The notes below the pieces were generated by a model. The model searched no databases. It worked only from the letters and a program-made list of their open reading frames with translations, and was not told the origin of the DNA. DNA of 64,000 bases from Acinetobacter sp. WC-141 (GTDB lineage Bacteria; Pseudomonadota; Gammaproteobacteria; Pseudomonadales; Moraxellaceae), in assembly GCF_000313935.1 (NCBI RefSeq), contig NZ_AMSS01000027.1, positions 1 to 64,000 on the forward strand. Direction: 5' to 3'. This document shows, one piece after another, positions 54,737-63,908 of this stretch; within the stretch, counting starts at the first letter, position 1, and the number at the start of each line of letters is the position of its first letter. A program made the position numbers and the translations under genes.

Positions 54737-56611
54737 TTAAAATGCAAAACAAGAACACCCGAGTGCACCCCAGAACGATTTTTTATCTTTATCATTTACA
54801 GGAACATCAAGCATCCAAGAGTGACTATGCCCATGCATGCCACAACTGCTAGCACATTCACACAATGCACTTTGTGACTGTAATGATTGATTCGAAGGTG
54901 CATTACGATTCTCGGATAAACGCCACTGACCACCAAAGCGTTTTACTGGCGACCATGTTGGAGATGCTGGCGGTAACGGCGGATCATCTTGCTTAAATTC
55001 AGCCCCTGCATAGACCACTTTTCCGCCTAAAACAGTGAGTACAGACTCAATCCACTGGATATCTTCTGCTTCAACCTTGAAATAGTCATCTGACAATACG
55101 ACCAGATCAGCAAGTTCCCCTGCTGTCAGTGAACCTTTAACATCTTTTTCACCTGAGAACCAAGCCGAACCTTTAGTCCAGAGTTTGAGTGCTGTTTGGC
55201 GATCTAACAGATTTTTTTCATCATACAGCAGCAAACCACCGACTGTTTTACCAGTACTTAGCCAATACAAACACACCCAAGGGTTATAAGAGGCAACACG
55301 AGTCGCATCTGTCCCCGCACCGACAGGAACACCAAGTTCTAACATTTTCTTAACTGGTGGCGTTGCCTGAGCAGCCTCGGCACCATAGCGTTTTACGAAA
55401 ATCTCACCTTGATATGCCATACGGTGTTGAATGGCGATACCACCACCCAACGCACCAATACGTTCGATATTACGCTCAGATACAGTTTCGGCATGGTCAA
55501 TAATAAATCGAGTTGCAAATGGCTGTTTTGAATTGACGCGCTCAAATACATTGAGCAAACGATTGATACTTTCATCATAGGTTGCATGAATACGGAATGG
55601 CCATTTCTTTTCAGCCAAGTGCTCTACAATAGCTTCGAGTTCACCTTCCATTTTTTCCGGTAAATCCGGACGTGGCTCATAGAAATCTTCGAAGTCACCT
55701 GCCGACCAAGTCAGGTTCTCACCTGCTCCATTCATTCTAAATAGCTCATCACCATCACCCGGAAATGTCATTTCGGTCCAACGGCGATAATCATCAAGCT
55801 CTTGGCCTGCCTTCTGAGCAAATAGATTATAAGCAATTCGAACCGTCATTTGATTTTGATCGTGCAATTGCTTAATCACATCATAATCTTCAGGATAATT
55901 TTGACCGCCGCCACCTGCATCAATTGCTGAAGTAATGCCTAATCGGTTCAGTTCACGCATGAAATGACGAGTTGAATTGACTTGATCTTCAACTGGCAAT
56001 TTCGGTGCTTTACCTAAGGTCGAATATAAAATCATAGCGGACGGAGTTGCGAGCAACAGACCTGTTGGCTCACCCTTTTCATCTCTTACAATCTTGCCAC
56101 CCGGTGGATCTGGAGTATCTTTATTAAAGCCCAATACATCAAGCGCAGCTCGGTTCAACAAAGCACTGGCGTATAAATGTAAAATGAATACAGGAGTATC
56201 TGGCGCAGCTTTATTAATTTCTTCTAAAGTCGGTAAACGCTTTTCGGCAAACTGGAACTCAGTCCAACCACCTACTACACGAACCCATTGTGGAGCAGGC
56301 GTATTATCTGCTTGCTCTTTAAGTAAGCGTAGTGCATCAGCAACGGATGGGACACCTTCCCAGCGCAGTTCCATATTGTAATTTAGGCCACCACGAATAA
56401 TATGCAGATGACTGTCATTTAGACCCGGTATAACGCGACGGCCATTTAAGTTTACAACTTTGCTTGTTGGTGTTGCGAGCTTCATAACCTCATCATTTGT
56501 GCCTGTGCGTACGACTTTACCGTCTGCAATCGCAATTGCTTGTACTTCGGGGTTGTGAGGATCTAGTGTTGTGATTTTACCGTTTATGAGTATGAGGTTT
56601 ATTTCGGTCAT
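54737..56611 (-). CDS. YtcJ-like amidohydrolase with a Cys/His-rich C-terminal tail
   Basis: A 624-residue metal-dependent hydrolase of the amidohydrolase superfamily (YtcJ/NfdA-like, Amidohydro_3). N-terminal metal ligands are in GLNDSHLHIIRGG; later ones include FRIHATYDES, FIIDHAETVS and VGAGTDATRVASYNPW. The usual protein ends near residue 565; here a further ~60 residues hold ALCECASSCGMHGHSHSW and end GCSCFAF, a Cys/His-rich tail that could bind metal. No signal peptide. The start at 56611 is well placed after GGAG. XapX follows on the same strand; the substrate is unknown, amides or carbamates being typical. Confidence 0.88.
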   Translation of the reverse strand: MTEINLILINGKITTLDPHNPEVQAIAIADGKVVRTGTNDEVMKLATPTSKVVNLNGRRVIPGLNDSHLHIIRGGLNYNMELRWEGVPSVADALRLLKEQADNTPAPQWVRVVGGWTEFQFAEKRLPTLEEINKAAPDTPVFILHLYASALLNRAALDVLGFNKDTPDPPGGKIVRDEKGEPTGLLLATPSAMILYSTLGKAPKLPVEDQVNSTRHFMRELNRLGITSAIDAGGGGQNYPEDYDVIKQLHDQNQMTVRIAYNLFAQKAGQELDDYRRWTEMTFPGDGDELFRMNGAGENLTWSAGDFEDFYEPRPDLPEKMEGELEAIVEHLAEKKWPFRIHATYDESINRLLNVFERVNSKQPFATRFIIDHAETVSERNIERIGALGGGIAIQHRMAYQGEIFVKRYGAEAAQATPPVKKMLELGVPVGAGTDATRVASYNPWVCLYWLSTGKTVGGLLLYDEKNLLDRQTALKLWTKGSAWFSGEKDVKGSLTAGELADLVVLSDDYFKVEAEDIQWIESVLTVLGGKVVYAGAEFKQDDPPLPPASPTWSPVKRFGGQWRLSENRNAPSNQSLQSQSALCECASSCGMHGHSHSWMLDVPVNDKDKKSFWGALGCSCFAF

Positions 56612-56921
56612 TCTGAACTCCATTCTTGTGAATTATCGTTCTAAAAAATAAAGGTATAGCAACAAATATATTTCATTATTCTTTTTGATTTTACACGACG
56701 GAGTCTGACCGTTTTACATCCAATAAGAGGAGTTAATTCTGTTACTTTTCTTTCGTGAAAAGTAACCAAAACCATTGCCATCTGCAAAACTCGTTCAATT
56801 ACAATCTTTTCAGATTTTGTCCTGCCTCGAACAGTTGCAGATGGCTTTTCCACTTATCAAATATAGTCAAAAATCGAATAAATCAACTTAAATATCGAAA
56901 TACCCTTAACTCAACTATTTC
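56612..56921. repeat. Non-coding region with a composite palindromic element
   Basis: No gene is seen in these 310 bases. GTTACTTTTC (56741-56750) and GAAAAGTAAC (56757-56766) form a perfect 10-bp hairpin; GCCATCTGCAA (56777-56787) and TTGCAGATGGC (56835-56845) form a perfect 11-bp inverted pair 47 bases apart. The composite of about 105 bp looks like a dispersed intergenic repeat of the REP/BIME or small MITE type. Other copies cannot be seen within this window. Confidence 0.5.
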
Positions 56922-57608
56922 TTATTTTGCAGGAACTGGTGCAAGTACTTCGTGTTTTGAAGTTGTACGTTCAGGTGCCTTATGTACCATCGTATAGGCA
57001 TAATCAACGCCCATACCATAAGCACCAGAATGTTCGCGTACAATTGCCATAACAGCATCATACGTATCACGATGTGCCCAATCACGTTGCCATTCGAGTA
57101 AGACTTGTTGCCAAGTTACTGGAACAACACCTGCTTGAATCATACGTTGCATGGCATAGTCATGTGCTTCTTTCGATGTGCCACCCGAAGCATCGGCAAC
57201 CATATAAATTTCATAATCACCTTCAAGCATGGCACCAAAAGCAAAGGTGTTATTGCACACTTCAGTCCACAAACCTGAAACAATCACTTTCTTACGATTA
57301 TTTTTTGCAAGCGAATCACGTACTTTTTGGTCATCCCATGAATTCATTGAAGTACGTTCTAGTAATGGAGCATCTGGAAATACATCTAAAAGTTCTGGAT
57401 AGGTATGACCAGAAAAGCTTTCAGTTTCAACCGTGGTAATGGTGACAGGAATATTGAATGTTTTAGCTGCTTTTGCTAAGCCTACCGTATTATTTTTTAA
57501 TACTTGGCGGTCTATTGATTGTACCCCAAAAGCCATTTGTGGCTGATGATCAATAAAAATAACCTGACAATTTGTTGGTGAAAGTTGTTCTAAAAGTGAT
57601 TTATTCAT
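56922..57608 (-). CDS. Isochorismatase-family (YcaC-like) hydrolase
   Basis: A 228-residue cysteine hydrolase of the isochorismatase superfamily, YcaC-like branch. The acid Asp20 is in QVIFIDHQPQM and the nucleophile Cys118 in SGLWTEVCNNTFAFG, with RTSMNSWDD between. A later VADASGGTSKEAHDYAMQRM is typical. Members hydrolyse amides or carbamoyl compounds such as nicotinamide, but the true YcaC substrate is unknown. It is divergent from a LysR gene at 57805, its likely regulator, and lies near the amidohydrolase with XapX, suggesting a shared catabolic theme. Confidence 0.9.
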   Translation of the reverse strand: MNKSLLEQLSPTNCQVIFIDHQPQMAFGVQSIDRQVLKNNTVGLAKAAKTFNIPVTITTVETESFSGHTYPELLDVFPDAPLLERTSMNSWDDQKVRDSLAKNNRKKVIVSGLWTEVCNNTFAFGAMLEGDYEIYMVADASGGTSKEAHDYAMQRMIQAGVVPVTWQQVLLEWQRDWAHRDTYDAVMAIVREHSGAYGMGVDYAYTMVHKAPERTTSKHEVLAPVPAK

Positions 57609-57804
57609 GGGTAAACTCCATTATTCCTTATGAGTAATGCATTAAAATTGCTTACTGGTCACTATCAAAACAGATAAAAATGTAAAAACATAGACAGTAA
57701 ATCAGCTCGAATCTGTATCCTGTACGAATACAATAAAAACAAAGATTGCTTTTTAATTTTTATAGTTTAATCATTGATATATATTTTTTAACTTTCGCTT
57801 ATCC

Positions 57805-58695
57805 ATGGATCGATTAGACTGTATTTCCACTTTTGTAAGTGTCGTAGAACATGGGAATTTTAGTAGTGCAGCCAGAGCTCTCGATATCTCTCGCGACTTA
57901 GTGGCAAAACGTGTTTGCTACCTCGAAAATGACCTAAAAACCACACTTTTAAACCGAACGACAAGACAGATGAACTTAACCTCTTGTGGGGAAAAGTTTT
58001 ATCAACATAGTAAAGTCATTTTAAGTGAGTTTGAATGGGCTGCCTACGAAATTAGCTACAATCAGCAATATCCTGAAGGTGAACTTAAACTCAATACGCC
58101 CATGTCTTTTAGCAATATTTTTCTTCAAAATATTATTTCAGACTTTATTGAGAAATATCCCAGCATCAAAATTGATTTATTCATGACTGATCAACTACTA
58201 GACATGAATAATAATAAATTTGATTTAACCATTCGCGTAGATGGCTCTCCTCCAAACTTAGCAAATAGTAAAATATTAAATACCTATCAACGATATTTAT
58301 ATGCAACACCTGAGTATTTCAATCAGCATGGATTACCAGAATCATTAGAAGAACTTAAAGAACATAAATTTCTGATTTACTATCAAGATAGTCGACATAA
58401 GAAATTGATTTTCCAAAAAGATCAAAAAGAAGTGTCCTTTAATTGCTTCCCAGTCATGACCTGTAATAATGGTGAATTATTATTAGATATGTGTTTAAAA
58501 GATCACGGTATCGTCTTTCTTCCAGAGTTTATTGCTGAACCTTACTACAAAGAAGGTAAATTACAGAAATGTTTGGAGGACTATACCAGTCAACCACTTC
58601 ACTTATATGTGACATGGCCAAACCGTAAAATTTTATCGAAGAAAGTAAAACTATTTATTGATTTTTTAACGCATCAGATCATGCCCGTAAAATAA
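57805..58695 (+). CDS. LysR-family regulator (CrgA-like branch)
   Basis: A 296-residue LysR regulator starting DRLDCISTFVSVVEHGNFSSAARALDISRDLVAKRVCYLE, the CrgA-like branch that often controls divergent oxidoreductases or hydrolases. The effector domain begins ELKLNTPMSFSN, and FDLTIRVDGSPPNLANSKIL is typical. It is divergent from the isochorismatase-like hydrolase across about 196 bp and convergent with the GntR gene. Confidence 0.92.
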   Translation: MDRLDCISTFVSVVEHGNFSSAARALDISRDLVAKRVCYLENDLKTTLLNRTTRQMNLTSCGEKFYQHSKVILSEFEWAAYEISYNQQYPEGELKLNTPMSFSNIFLQNIISDFIEKYPSIKIDLFMTDQLLDMNNNKFDLTIRVDGSPPNLANSKILNTYQRYLYATPEYFNQHGLPESLEELKEHKFLIYYQDSRHKKLIFQKDQKEVSFNCFPVMTCNNGELLLDMCLKDHGIVFLPEFIAEPYYKEGKLQKCLEDYTSQPLHLYVTWPNRKILSKKVKLFIDFLTHQIMPVK

Positions 58696-58743
58696 GTGAA
58701 CTGGGCCTTTTCGATAAGAATTGGCCCACTATTTTTAGCTAGT

Positions 58744-59472
58744 TTAAATAGCTTCAATTTTCTTATTTTTAAATAAATTTAATAAATTTTGCTCTGCAGT
58801 TGCTGTGCTGTCTTGTTCAATAAATGTCGTTGCGTAGTGTTCTAAATGTTCTTCCATCAGTTGAGTAGCTAATTTTTCATTTCCTTGCTCAATAGCATTT
58901 AAAATTGCACGATGTTCATCTGCCGAACAATTATTATGTTTAGGAATTTCATATAACCCAATTAATAACGAAGTCCTTGCAATAAGCGTCTGCAAATAAC
59001 TAGTCATAATCGTATTTTGATTTGCTTCAATCAGCTTTAAATGAAATTGACCTGATAGCTTAATCCACTCGGCCCAATTACCAGCTAAACGCTCATGAGA
59101 CTCTTGATCTACTAAGCTTCGAAGCTCACTAAAATCTAGGCTATGTGACTTTTGAGCTAGCTTTTTTACAGTGGCGATTTCAAGCATGCTACGTGCTTCA
59201 AAGACCTCTTTTGTTTCATGAGCACTATGTTTTGCGATGAGTGCTCCACGATTGGGCTGAATTTCGATGACCTTTTCATGTGCAAGTTTGACGAAAACAC
59301 GTCTTAATACTCCCCGCGTTACACCGAATGCTTCACACAAAGGTGCTTCAACTAAACGTGCGCCAGGGGCAAGTTGTCGATTTAAAATAGCATCTACAAT
59401 AGCGTTATATATATGGTCATCAATTTCATCATTGCTCATTTCTACGGCTTTTTTTGGTGCATTCGATGGCAT
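58744..59472 (-). CDS. GntR-family (FadR subfamily) regulator of the permease-racemase operon
   Basis: A 242-residue GntR repressor: winged HTH at the N terminus (DDHIYNAIVDAILNRQLAPGARLVEAPLCEAFGVTRGVLRRVFVKL) and C-terminal FCD ligand domain (EVFEARSMLEIATVKKLA, FHLKLIEANQN, EHRAILNAIEQGNEKLATQLMEEHLEH, with the metal-site histidines). It is divergent from an NCS1 permease and a racemase, and two operator-like palindromes lie in between. Comparable GntR genes accompany hydantoin or allantoin operons (HpxS-like). The start at 59472 lies after GGAG; the upstream ATG at 59484 overlaps that site. Confidence 0.92.
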   Translation of the reverse strand: MPSNAPKKAVEMSNDEIDDHIYNAIVDAILNRQLAPGARLVEAPLCEAFGVTRGVLRRVFVKLAHEKVIEIQPNRGALIAKHSAHETKEVFEARSMLEIATVKKLAQKSHSLDFSELRSLVDQESHERLAGNWAEWIKLSGQFHLKLIEANQNTIMTSYLQTLIARTSLLIGLYEIPKHNNCSADEHRAILNAIEQGNEKLATQLMEEHLEHYATTFIEQDSTATAEQNLLNLFKNKKIEAI

Positions 59473-59766
59473 TGATTTCTCCATTTTTATTAACGCCCCC
59501 TCTTTTTAAGACTTTATCTAATGACAATAGTGTAAGTTTAACTTAAGCGTTTTGGAATATTACTCTCATTCCCCCAAACACTTATGTTGAGCTAAACAAT
59601 TCAATATTAGACCTCTAAATATCCACTTATACAGCTAAATTTACTTACTTTTTATAAAAAATTAAGCCTTTCTCATTTTATAAATTTATCTCTTCATATC
59701 CAAAATTCATACCAGTTTAAATAACTCATAAGCGTTACTTCTTAAATTTGGCATAACTTTTGCTCA

Positions 59767-59807
59767 ATTTAAATTGTGCACAATTTAAATATCACATTGT
59801 ACACAAT
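59767..59807. promoter_or_regulatory. Two GntR operator sites before the NCS1 permease
   Basis: The bases 59767-59790 are a perfect 24-bp palindrome with core ATTGTGCACAAT. A second site, ATTGTACACAAT at 59796-59807, repeats the core with one change at the centre, 23 bp further on (about two turns). TTGT-N2-ACAA is a common form for FadR-type GntR operators. The pair lies 66 bp or more before the permease start; the upstream GntR gene is divergent. Confidence 0.85.
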
Positions 59808-59872
59808 TTTAATTTCATTCTTTTAGACAGAACAACAATGCTGCTGAAAGTGCCTCCATCTTAAGGAAGTGA

Positions 59873-61351
59873 GTGTTCAAGATGAATAATACCGAAGCAA
59901 TAATTAAACCTTCTTATGATACAAAACTGACAAATCAAGACTTAGCTCCTTTAAAAAAGCAAACATGGGGCGCTTATAATATTTTTGCTTTCTGGATGTC
60001 TGATGTTCATAGTGTCGGCGGTTATGTCATGGCTGGGAGCCTTTTTGCACTTGGACTCAATAGCTGGCAGGTACTTTTATCTTTACTCATCGGCATTGCT
60101 ATAGTTCAGTTTTTTACAAACCTGATTGCCAAGTCTAGCCAACAAACTGGTACGCCCTATCCTGTTATTTGCCGCGCAACCTTTGGTGTGCTTGGTGCAA
60201 ATATTCCTGCTGTTATCCGTGGGCTTATTGCTGTCGCATGGTATGGCATTCAAACCTATTTGGCCTCCAGTGCCTTTTTATTGGTCATTTTAAAGTTCTT
60301 TCCAGAATGGTCGGTCTATGCCGATGTTTCAAATTACGGCTTTCTTGGGCTTTCCTATTTAGGATGGGTTGGCTTTATGCTGCTTTGGTTACTGCAAGCG
60401 ATTGTTTTCTGGTCTGGCATGGACAGTATTCGTAAATTCATTGACTGGGCAGGTCCAGCTGTCTACGTTGTAATGTTTGCGATGGCAGTATGGCTCATCT
60501 GGAAAGCTGGGTGGCAGAATATTGATTTAAACTTGAGCGGTGTTCAATACGACGGTTTTGCGGTTGTACCCGTCATGATTGGTGCGATTGCGCTTGTTGT
60601 TTCATATTTTTCAGGGCCTATGCTGAACTTTGGTGACTTTTCTCGTTATGGCAAAAGTTTTAATGCCGTTAAAATGGGTAACTTTCTTGGACTACCGATT
60701 AATTTCTTAGGCTTTTCTTTACTTACTGTGGTATGTATTGCGGCAACGCTTCCAGTCTACGGCAAGCTCATTACAGACCCTGTCGAGATGGTTGGAAAAC
60801 TTGATAATACTTTTGTGGTTATTTTAGGCAGCTTGACCTTAATGATTGCCACCATTGGGATTAATATTGTCGCTAACTTTGTTTCACCTGCCTTCGATTT
60901 TTCCAACGTTTCACCGAGCAAAATTAGCTGGCGCATGGGTGGAATGATTGCAGCAGTTGGTTCAATTTTTATTACCCCATGGAATTTGTTTAATAACCCT
61001 CAAGTGATCCATTACACCATTGATATTTTAGGTGCATTTATCGGTCCACTTTTTGGCGTATTACTAGCCGATTTTTACCTCATTAAAAAACAAAAAATTG
61101 TGGTAGATGATTTATATACTTTAGATACCAAAGGTTTGTATTGGTATAAAAATGGTTATAACCACTCTGCCTTTTATGCCTTAATTCCAGCTTCATTAAT
61201 TCCTATTCTCTGCGTACTTTTACCACAACTGTCTGGGCTGGCTAATTTCACATGGTTTATTGGTATGGGATTTGGTTTTGTCATTTACCGATTTCTTAAC
61301 CAACCGCTTGCCCATGCTAAATCGGCAATGACTAAGGTAAAAGTACAATGA
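59873..61351 (+). CDS. NCS1-family nucleobase/allantoin/hydantoin permease
   Basis: A 492-residue nucleobase:cation symporter-1 with about twelve hydrophobic segments. Landmarks are AYNIFAFWMSDVHSVGGYVMAGSLF in the first helix, TPYPVICRATFGVLGANIPA, AWYGIQTYLASSA, and GPMLNFGDFSRYGKS. These match the allantoin/uracil/hydantoin branch (PucI/Mhp1-like). The start is the GTG at 59873, five bases after AGGA; the ATG at 59882 is too far from the site. Its stop overlaps the racemase start by four bases (ATGA). GntR control is expected via the palindromes upstream. Confidence 0.92.
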   Translation: MFKMNNTEAIIKPSYDTKLTNQDLAPLKKQTWGAYNIFAFWMSDVHSVGGYVMAGSLFALGLNSWQVLLSLLIGIAIVQFFTNLIAKSSQQTGTPYPVICRATFGVLGANIPAVIRGLIAVAWYGIQTYLASSAFLLVILKFFPEWSVYADVSNYGFLGLSYLGWVGFMLLWLLQAIVFWSGMDSIRKFIDWAGPAVYVVMFAMAVWLIWKAGWQNIDLNLSGVQYDGFAVVPVMIGAIALVVSYFSGPMLNFGDFSRYGKSFNAVKMGNFLGLPINFLGFSLLTVVCIAATLPVYGKLITDPVEMVGKLDNTFVVILGSLTLMIATIGINIVANFVSPAFDFSNVSPSKISWRMGGMIAAVGSIFITPWNLFNNPQVIHYTIDILGAFIGPLFGVLLADFYLIKKQKIVVDDLYTLDTKGLYWYKNGYNHSAFYALIPASLIPILCVLLPQLSGLANFTWFIGMGFGFVIYRFLNQPLAHAKSAMTKVKVQ

Positions 61352-62082
61352 AAATTAAAATTATTAATCCTAATACCACCCAAAATATGACTGACAAAAT
61401 TGCTGCATCAGCAAAGATAGCCGCAAATTCTGATACTCAAATTATTGCCGTGAGTCCTCAAATGGGCCCCGCAACGATTGAAAGTTATTATGATGAAGCC
61501 CTAAGTGCCATAGGTGTGCTAGAGGAAATCCGCCAAGGTGAACAGCTAAATGTAGATGCCTATATCATTGCCTGTTTTGGTGATCCTGCGCTTTATGCTG
61601 CCCGTGAAATGACGTCAGCACCTGTGATTGGGATTGCCGAAGCAGCTATGCGAACTGCAAGTTATGTAAGTACTGGTTTTAGTGTGGTCACAACCTTACA
61701 ACGCACAGTGAATATGAGCTGGCATCTGGCTCATCGCTACGGGGCTACGCCATTTTGCAAAAATGTTCGAGCTTGTGACATTGCAGTTGAAGAGTTGGAG
61801 CTTCCTGACTCAGACGCTTATCAGACCATACGAGATGAGTGCAAAAAAGCGCTCGCAGAAGATAAAAGCGATGCGATTGTTTTAGGCTGTGCAGGTATGA
61901 GTGATTTGTGCCTAAAGCTACAAAACGAATTGGGAGTGATTGTTATTGACGGCGTTGCAGCAGCAGTTAAACAAGCTGAAATGTTAGTTCAGTTAAATTT
62001 AAAAACCAGCAAAGTTGGTGATTGGGCCTCACCTCCTGTAAAGAACTACACAGGCATATTGTCGGGGTTTGGAATGCGCTAA
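61348..62082 (+). CDS. Hydantoin/allantoin racemase (Asp/Glu racemase superfamily)
   Basis: A 244-residue cofactor-independent racemase of the hydantoin racemase (HyuE) / allantoin racemase (HpxA) type, with two catalytic cysteines in IIACFGDPAL and LGCAGMSDL. It opens KIKIINPNTTQNMTDKI, the family signature. Coupled to an NCS1 permease (four-base overlap) under a GntR regulator, it suggests uptake and racemisation of a hydantoin-ring compound, allantoin or 5-substituted hydantoin. No hydantoinase or allantoinase gene is in this window, so the pathway cannot be completed here. Confidence 0.92.
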   Translation: MKIKIINPNTTQNMTDKIAASAKIAANSDTQIIAVSPQMGPATIESYYDEALSAIGVLEEIRQGEQLNVDAYIIACFGDPALYAAREMTSAPVIGIAEAAMRTASYVSTGFSVVTTLQRTVNMSWHLAHRYGATPFCKNVRACDIAVEELELPDSDAYQTIRDECKKALAEDKSDAIVLGCAGMSDLCLKLQNELGVIVIDGVAAAVKQAEMLVQLNLKTSKVGDWASPPVKNYTGILSGFGMR

Positions 62083-62091
62083 AGCATTATT

Positions 62092-62131
62092 GTTTCAATT
62101 CCAACTCAAAACGCTGCGTTGGAATTGAAAC
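62092..62131. terminator. Hairpin between the racemase gene and tauD
   Basis: GTTTCAATTCCAAC and its exact complement form a perfect 14-bp stem around twelve bases, between convergent genes ending at 62082 and 62149. There is no T-run; it may stop transcription weakly in both directions. Confidence 0.65.
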
Positions 62132-62148
62132 GGCTGAAAACTAAAGAA

Positions 62149-63030
62149 TTAAACTTCAGCTAACTCTGGCTGTTGTTTATTTTTATAAAATGGTACATCA
62201 CCGTTAATAGTTGCACGGTGCATGATGCGATGAGCATCGCCATAATCAAATAATGCTTTATGTTGTGTGCAACGGTTATCCCAAATCGCGACGTCACCGT
62301 CTTGCCATTTCCAGCGTAAATGAAATTGCTCTTGGGTCGCATGTTCAAACAAGAAATTAAGTAATTGCTCACTTTCTTGTTCGGATAACTCATTAATGTG
62401 TGTGGTAAAACCCTCACTTACGAACAACAAAGGCTCACCTGTAACCGGATGAGTACGCACCACTGGGTGAACCACTGGCGGGTTACGCTTAAAGGTTTGC
62501 AAAAGCTTTTCACGCTCTTCTTCGTTATGGGCAAAACGTTCAAGTGGAAAAGACTTACGAATATCATGTATTGCAGTTAAGCCACGTAATTTTTGCTGTA
62601 ACTCAAGCGGAAGCCCTTTAAAAGCTGCTGTATTGCTCGACCACAACGTGTCACCGCCTACAGGTGGAATTTTAATGGCTTGCAACACACAACCTAAAGG
62701 TGGATTTTTACTAAAAGTCACATCTGTGTGCCAAAGTTCATTGTCACGCAAATCTTGTTTCCAACTGTCGAGCACCATCACTTCTGGCACATCTTCAATT
62801 GAAGGATAAATCGGGTGCACATGTAAACTGCCAAAACTACGAGCCAAGTCTGCTTGTGCTTGCGGTGCTAATTGTTGCTTTCGAAAAAAAATAACCTGAT
62901 GATCAAGCAAAGCCTGCTGGATTTGTTGCGTTGTCTGTTCATTTAACGCATTCAAATCAATATCGTGAATAATTGCGCCAATGGTAGGCTTGATCACTTC
63001 AATATTTAAGTTTGCTACTACTGTATTCAT
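62149..63030 (-). CDS. tauD: Taurine dioxygenase TauD
   Basis: A 293-residue Fe(II)/2-oxoglutarate-dependent dioxygenase that splits taurine into sulfite and aminoacetaldehyde. The metal-binding HxD is in LWHTDVTFSKNPP, the distal His is near HRIMHRATING with the 2-oxoglutarate-binding Arg beside it, and HQVIFFRKQQL is typical of TauD. It is the last gene of the visible tau genes, eight bases past tauC. The start at 63030 fits TauD proteins; an in-frame start 18 codons upstream lies in tauC. Other alkanesulfonates are possible substrates. Confidence 0.93.
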   Translation of the reverse strand: MNTVVANLNIEVIKPTIGAIIHDIDLNALNEQTTQQIQQALLDHQVIFFRKQQLAPQAQADLARSFGSLHVHPIYPSIEDVPEVMVLDSWKQDLRDNELWHTDVTFSKNPPLGCVLQAIKIPPVGGDTLWSSNTAAFKGLPLELQQKLRGLTAIHDIRKSFPLERFAHNEEEREKLLQTFKRNPPVVHPVVRTHPVTGEPLLFVSEGFTTHINELSEQESEQLLNFLFEHATQEQFHLRWKWQDGDVAIWDNRCTQHKALFDYGDAHRIMHRATINGDVPFYKNKQQPELAEV

Positions 63031-63038
63031 CTTCTTTA

Positions 63039-63908
63039 CTACAACTGCTGACCATACCAAGGAGAAAACTGTTTTTGTAACCAACGTAAAAACAGCTCAA
63101 AACTAACTGCGACAATCGCAATCACAATAATGCCCAGAATCACCGTATCGGTAATTAAGAACTGCGCTGCCGATTGCACCATAAAACCAATACCACGGTC
63201 CGCTGCAACCAATTCTGCTGCAACTAATGTTGACCAGCCCACCCCGAGACCAATACGAATACCGGTAATAATATGAGGCAAAGCGGTTGGTAAAATGACA
63301 TGCCAAAATACTTGTGTCTGACTTGCCCCTAGCGACAGTGCAGCACGTTCACGATTCAGCTGATGGCTTAACACACCATGCGCACTACTAATGATGACAG
63401 GCGCCAAAATCGAGAAGAAAATCAAAAGTACTTTTGTGGTTTCGCCAATACCGAACCAAATTACGAGTAAGGGTAAATAAGCTAACGGCGGAATTGGACG
63501 TAATAATTCAACCAAAGGATCTAGAACAGCGCGAACCCATTTGTTCAGGCCCATCCATAAGCCCAGTGGTACACCAATCATCACGGCAGCAATCAAGGCT
63601 AAAAACACACGCGAGATACTAGCGGCCAAGTGTTGCCACAAAGTAGCCTTCATAAAGCCTTCTTGGCTGACCGCTATAAATTTTTGCCAGACTGCCTGGG
63701 GGCTCGGTAAAAACAGTTCCGGTACGACATGCAAAGCAGTAATGAGGAACCAAAGTGCAACCACACTTCCCACACTAATTATGCTGACTGCCAAAGTGCG
63801 ATGCTTTTCAAAAAATGACGATAGAAATGAAGCATTTTCTGTTTGCACATCTGACTTAAGTTTTAGTCCTGCTTTGTCATATTCATAGACGTTATCTTTA
63901 GTACTCAT
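63039..63908 (-). CDS. tauC: Taurine/alkanesulfonate ABC transporter permease TauC
   Basis: A 289-residue inner-membrane permease of the nitrate/sulfonate/taurine type. The N-terminal ~35 residues are cytoplasmic; about six hydrophobic segments follow. LLRPIPPLAYLPLLVIWFGIGETTKVLLI and the coupling loop ALSLGASQTQVFWHVILPTALPHIITG are typical of TauC/SsuC. GGAGG provides a strong ribosome site, and its start overlaps the stop of tauB by four bases. With tauD the TauC name is favoured over SsuC. Confidence 0.94.
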   Translation of the reverse strand: MSTKDNVYEYDKAGLKLKSDVQTENASFLSSFFEKHRTLAVSIISVGSVVALWFLITALHVVPELFLPSPQAVWQKFIAVSQEGFMKATLWQHLAASISRVFLALIAAVMIGVPLGLWMGLNKWVRAVLDPLVELLRPIPPLAYLPLLVIWFGIGETTKVLLIFFSILAPVIISSAHGVLSHQLNRERAALSLGASQTQVFWHVILPTALPHIITGIRIGLGVGWSTLVAAELVAADRGIGFMVQSAAQFLITDTVILGIIVIAIVAVSFELFLRWLQKQFSPWYGQQL

